Part shown: positions 61,601 to 64,000 of the stretch, piece by piece | Position numbering within the stretch: position 1 is the first letter of the stretch | Layout: each line of letters starts with the position of its first letter | NCBI GenBank assembly: GCA_963920765.1 | Contig: OY987247.1 | Location: forward strand, 4,588,001-4,652,000 | DNA from: Ulota crispa | Taxonomy: Eukaryota > Streptophyta > Bryopsida > Orthotrichales > Orthotrichaceae | DNA length: 64,000 bases | Direction: 5' to 3' | Notes under the pieces: generated by a model | Told to the model about the DNA's origin: nothing | Databases searched by the model: none | Seen by the model: the letters and a program-made list of their open reading frames with translations, nothing else | Translations under genes and position numbers: made by a program

Positions 61601-62332
61601 TTCATTGAGATTGAATCCAAGCACCTTAATACTAATTCAAGCAATTCTTCTCAGCAATTGCGTAGCGCACCATACCTAATGCATAAACCTTAATTATGCA
61701 TACATACCGGAAGACGGCTGATTACACGAATACAATCTACTCCACCGCAAGCGACTCACTCCGTGTTAAGTCATTTGTATTCAGCAAGCGCAGAATCAAG
61801 CCGCTAGGGCAACATCTTCGATACACTAGTGTCAAAGACTACTCGAACCAGAGCAAGAACTGCATAGCATTCTCAAATAGAAGCCATGTTTCATGCCGAT
61901 TGCTTAATGCAAATACCCAACACATGCATCTGTCTCAATTCTACATAGATAGCTCCTTACAAATATGATTACACGAATCTTCGCCACCGCAAGCAGTTTC
62001 ATGACCAGACTAGAAGCTTCCAAACATTGCATTCGCAGAATGTAACGAACAAAGTCACAAATCCAAATCTCGCAACACAAAATGCAATGTATCATGGAAT
62101 GAAAAGACCAAACCGGAATATGAAATAGCATTAAAAATCTTACCACTGCACACCGTTCTTTCCTGCATCTCCGCTCCCGCACCAACCCGTGCCCCTTCCT
62201 GGTCCACAACCCCGCGCAATCCACCACTTCCAAAGACGATTCTCGAGAACGAGAAACCGCGGAGTCTCCTCGACGCAAACGAGCGCAAAGAGGCGTCACT
62301 TTGACTCCACACGGCGGTAATGACACGGCCAT
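58646..62332 (-). CDS. SGR: STAY-GREEN family magnesium dechelatase
   Basis: Removes Mg from chlorophyll a to give pheophytin a, the committing step of chlorophyll breakdown in the chloroplast. Five exons join in frame to 267 aa: 62332-62144, 60335-60150, 59936-59775, 59314-59263, 58860-58646. Exon 1 (residues 1-63) is Arg/Ser-rich with few acidic residues, like a plastid transit peptide. Core motifs follow in family order: VARLF (64-68), YTLTHSDVT (H106 and D108), MRDEIVAEW (D136), SLHVHCHVSGGH (149-160), IRHGD and HPEL (195-198), VWVHFHSS (203-210), DCYGPL (218-223). The His, Asp and Asp positions correspond to residues reported essential in bacterial homologues, as I recall. The SLHVHCHVSGGH and VARLF wording favours SGR over SGR-LIKE, but the C-terminal Cys-rich motif typical of angiosperm SGR is absent. 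Intron 1 is 1.8 kb. The start is chosen because only this frame meets the phase of exon 2. Confidence 0.93.
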
Positions 62333-62803
62333 GGCCTCTCATTCCGGGCAGAGATTCTCTCGCCTCCCGGCCATAATCAAATGCTCCACAGAATTGACAT
62401 CGAGAGACGGAGTCGCTCGAGCGCTGCTGCTCCAGTTTGCGGTAGCGGCGATGGAGGTGGAGAATGCGGGGCGCCGGGATTGCAGAGGCAAAGCACCGGC
62501 GTTGCGATGGCCATGAAGGCAAATGCAATCCGTGGAGCAGAGAGCAGCAGCAGGCCGGAGCGACGGAGAGGGACGACCGGAAGTGAGGGTTTTCGTCGGG
62601 TAAGACGAGAAGTGGGTGACGACGGCGCTATCATCGAATCTCCGACGAGGGACGGTATTGGCGACAAGCATGCCAGGTGTCAGTCCGTCCGGCTCGGGGT
62701 GGTTGAGGCTTCTGGTGTGGATTCCATTGCTCCATGTCACGGTTCATGTCATGGTTCGCCGGTGATATGAGGTCCCCCATTGTTTTAGAGCATCTCCTGC
62801 CAC
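62333..62803 (-). promoter_or_regulatory. GC-rich promoter / 5' UTR region of STAY-GREEN
   Basis: The sequence directly upstream of the minus-strand ATG is GC-rich and free of recognised repeats. Long overlapping frames on both strands here follow from the high GC content, and none shows a domain. No TATA box is assigned. Confidence 0.4.
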
Positions 62804-62947
62804 CACTGGAAGAAAAAAAGTGTCCTAAACTACTATTTCACAACAATTGCAAATATCCTAAACAATTACACAATGATATAGTTACAATTATTTAGGACAT
62901 TTGTAGTAGTTTATGACTAGTTGTTTATTGCAAGTTTTCTTCTAATG
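62804..62947. mobile_element. Putative CACTA-type mini-element near the STAY-GREEN promoter
   Basis: Starts CACTGGAAGAAAAAAAG and ends TTTTCTTCTAATG, with complementary inner segments (GTGTCCTAAAC, TTTAGGACAT). No clear 3-bp duplication. It resembles 33445-33597. Confidence 0.45.
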
Positions 62948-64000
62948 TACCCGCCAAATGAAGCCCTTAAAAATTAGGTTTGGAGGAGATAAGAGTAGCA
63001 AGTAGTGCAACATGGCATGAAGTTCCTTTGCAGCCCAAAAGGTTTCAAGGCCTACACTTGTGCTACAATGAATTGCACTAGTACATTTGGCGTTGCAGCG
63101 TGAACAGTGTGAACATTGCTTGGCAGGGACCATGAAGGAGGCATGGAGAAACCTTGAATTTGACATGAAAGTGGCTAAACCTGAACGGCCCCGCTCTTGC
63201 ACATCGACAAGTACAATGTTGTTGGAGACTCAAATCGCAAAAGCCGTTATGGGTAGAACACAAAGGGCTCATTTGACAAGTGGCAAGAGATGCTCTTACT
63301 TGATGGGCCATTCACACTGTATCCCACGTCCCATATTATGTCCCATGTCCCATCTCTACAAATCCCATCTCAATGGGAGGTTCAAGCTTGGTTGGGTTGT
63401 TAACCTTTTAAGTTTTTGTAGAAGACTTAAAAAAGTACAAGTTTATTCCATGTAAACATTTTTCTAAGCTAACATGGTAATGCACTCTAAATCTACTTAG
63501 ACACTCGCTTACAGATAAACCATTAAGGATTGGTCGACCAATTCTTGGTCAATTTTGACTCTTTTCAGTTTGTAGAGAGCATGTTAAGGAATTTGATGAC
63601 GTGGCAAAGGGGATGGGTCTAGGGAATTGGAAAGTGAAGAGTTTAGGACAACAACCATTCCAATCTGAGGTGGCATGTGGCTAGAGGGTTGAAAAAACTA
63701 AAAGAGTACCGGCTGAAAATGCACCAAAAAATGCAAAAAGATGGCCATAACAACTAAAGAGTGAGCAAAATTCATGATGCATAACACTCAATGCTGCAAG
63801 ATACTTCCATCTGTACGGTCAGATCTATGATAGACATCTGTATTCAATAACCCTAAAATGTCCCCCAAATGAAAATACAAAGGATTGCCCACCCTAGAAT
63901 CGACCACAATTGTAAAAGGGTTAAGTCTCATACTTCTCCATAATTATCATACTTTGCATGCATTTTTGAATTACAAGAGTCTGTGCAAACCTATGATTGA
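62948..64000. other. Intergenic, no recognised gene
   Basis: A plus-strand frame of 122 codons at 63087-63455 and an overlapping minus-strand frame have Cys and basic residues but no recognisable domain. I do not call them genes. Confidence 0.3.

Noticed and set aside
62055..62770. Long overlapping frames on both strands around the STAY-GREEN start
   Set aside because: They follow from high GC content. Only the frame starting at 62332 matches the phase of exon 2 and gives a plausible transit peptide.

Overview
This window is AT-rich nuclear DNA from a land plant. Two intact, intron-containing plant genes show this: a STAY-GREEN (chlorophyll Mg-dechelatase) gene and a chromatin gene combining zinc fingers, a PHD finger and a SAP30-type Sin3-binding domain. 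There is also a 3'-truncated copy of the plastid acetyl-CoA carboxylase alpha-subunit gene. I cannot fix the lineage (seed plant, fern or bryophyte) from the sequence alone. I see no CRISPR array, rRNA or convincing tRNA, and no recognisable intact transposase or reverse transcriptase.

Layout. 1-3000: accA/CAC3-type fragment on +, three exons matching only the N-terminal part of the enzyme, with a MITE in intron 2. 3000-20250: gene desert packed with non-autonomous DNA elements, including a three-level nest at 7915-9280. 20250-25500: GC-richer gene island holding the nine-exon minus-strand PHD-SAP30 gene (coding 23949 down to 21539) and a possible two-exon mini-ORF just downstream. 25500-57650: second desert with MITEs, a nearly perfect 390-bp-arm foldback (35140-36017), a 0.6-kb TATATC array and a 20-bp minisatellite. 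57650-62800: GC-richer island with the five-exon minus-strand STAY-GREEN gene (62332 down to 58646). 62800-64000: no recognised gene.

The most striking pattern is a population of about 19 short elements with termini CCCCTAAAGG-like, flanked by TTAA. By my coordinates they cover about 16 kb, roughly a quarter of the window. They have no coding capacity. One insertion can be dated against the other arm of the foldback it entered, and this shows a clean TTAA duplication, the hallmark of piggyBac-type transposition. They are accompanied by TA-flanked (mariner/Stowaway-like) MITEs with AGGTAG termini, CACTA-type mini-elements with exact 3-bp duplications, a TAA-flanked Tourist-like foldback and a GGGAATTG-terminated family. 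Several nests are resolved by comparing interrupted and uninterrupted copies inside the window.

The three genes do not form a pathway. Two concern chloroplast biology (fatty-acid synthesis, chlorophyll breakdown) and one concerns histone deacetylation.
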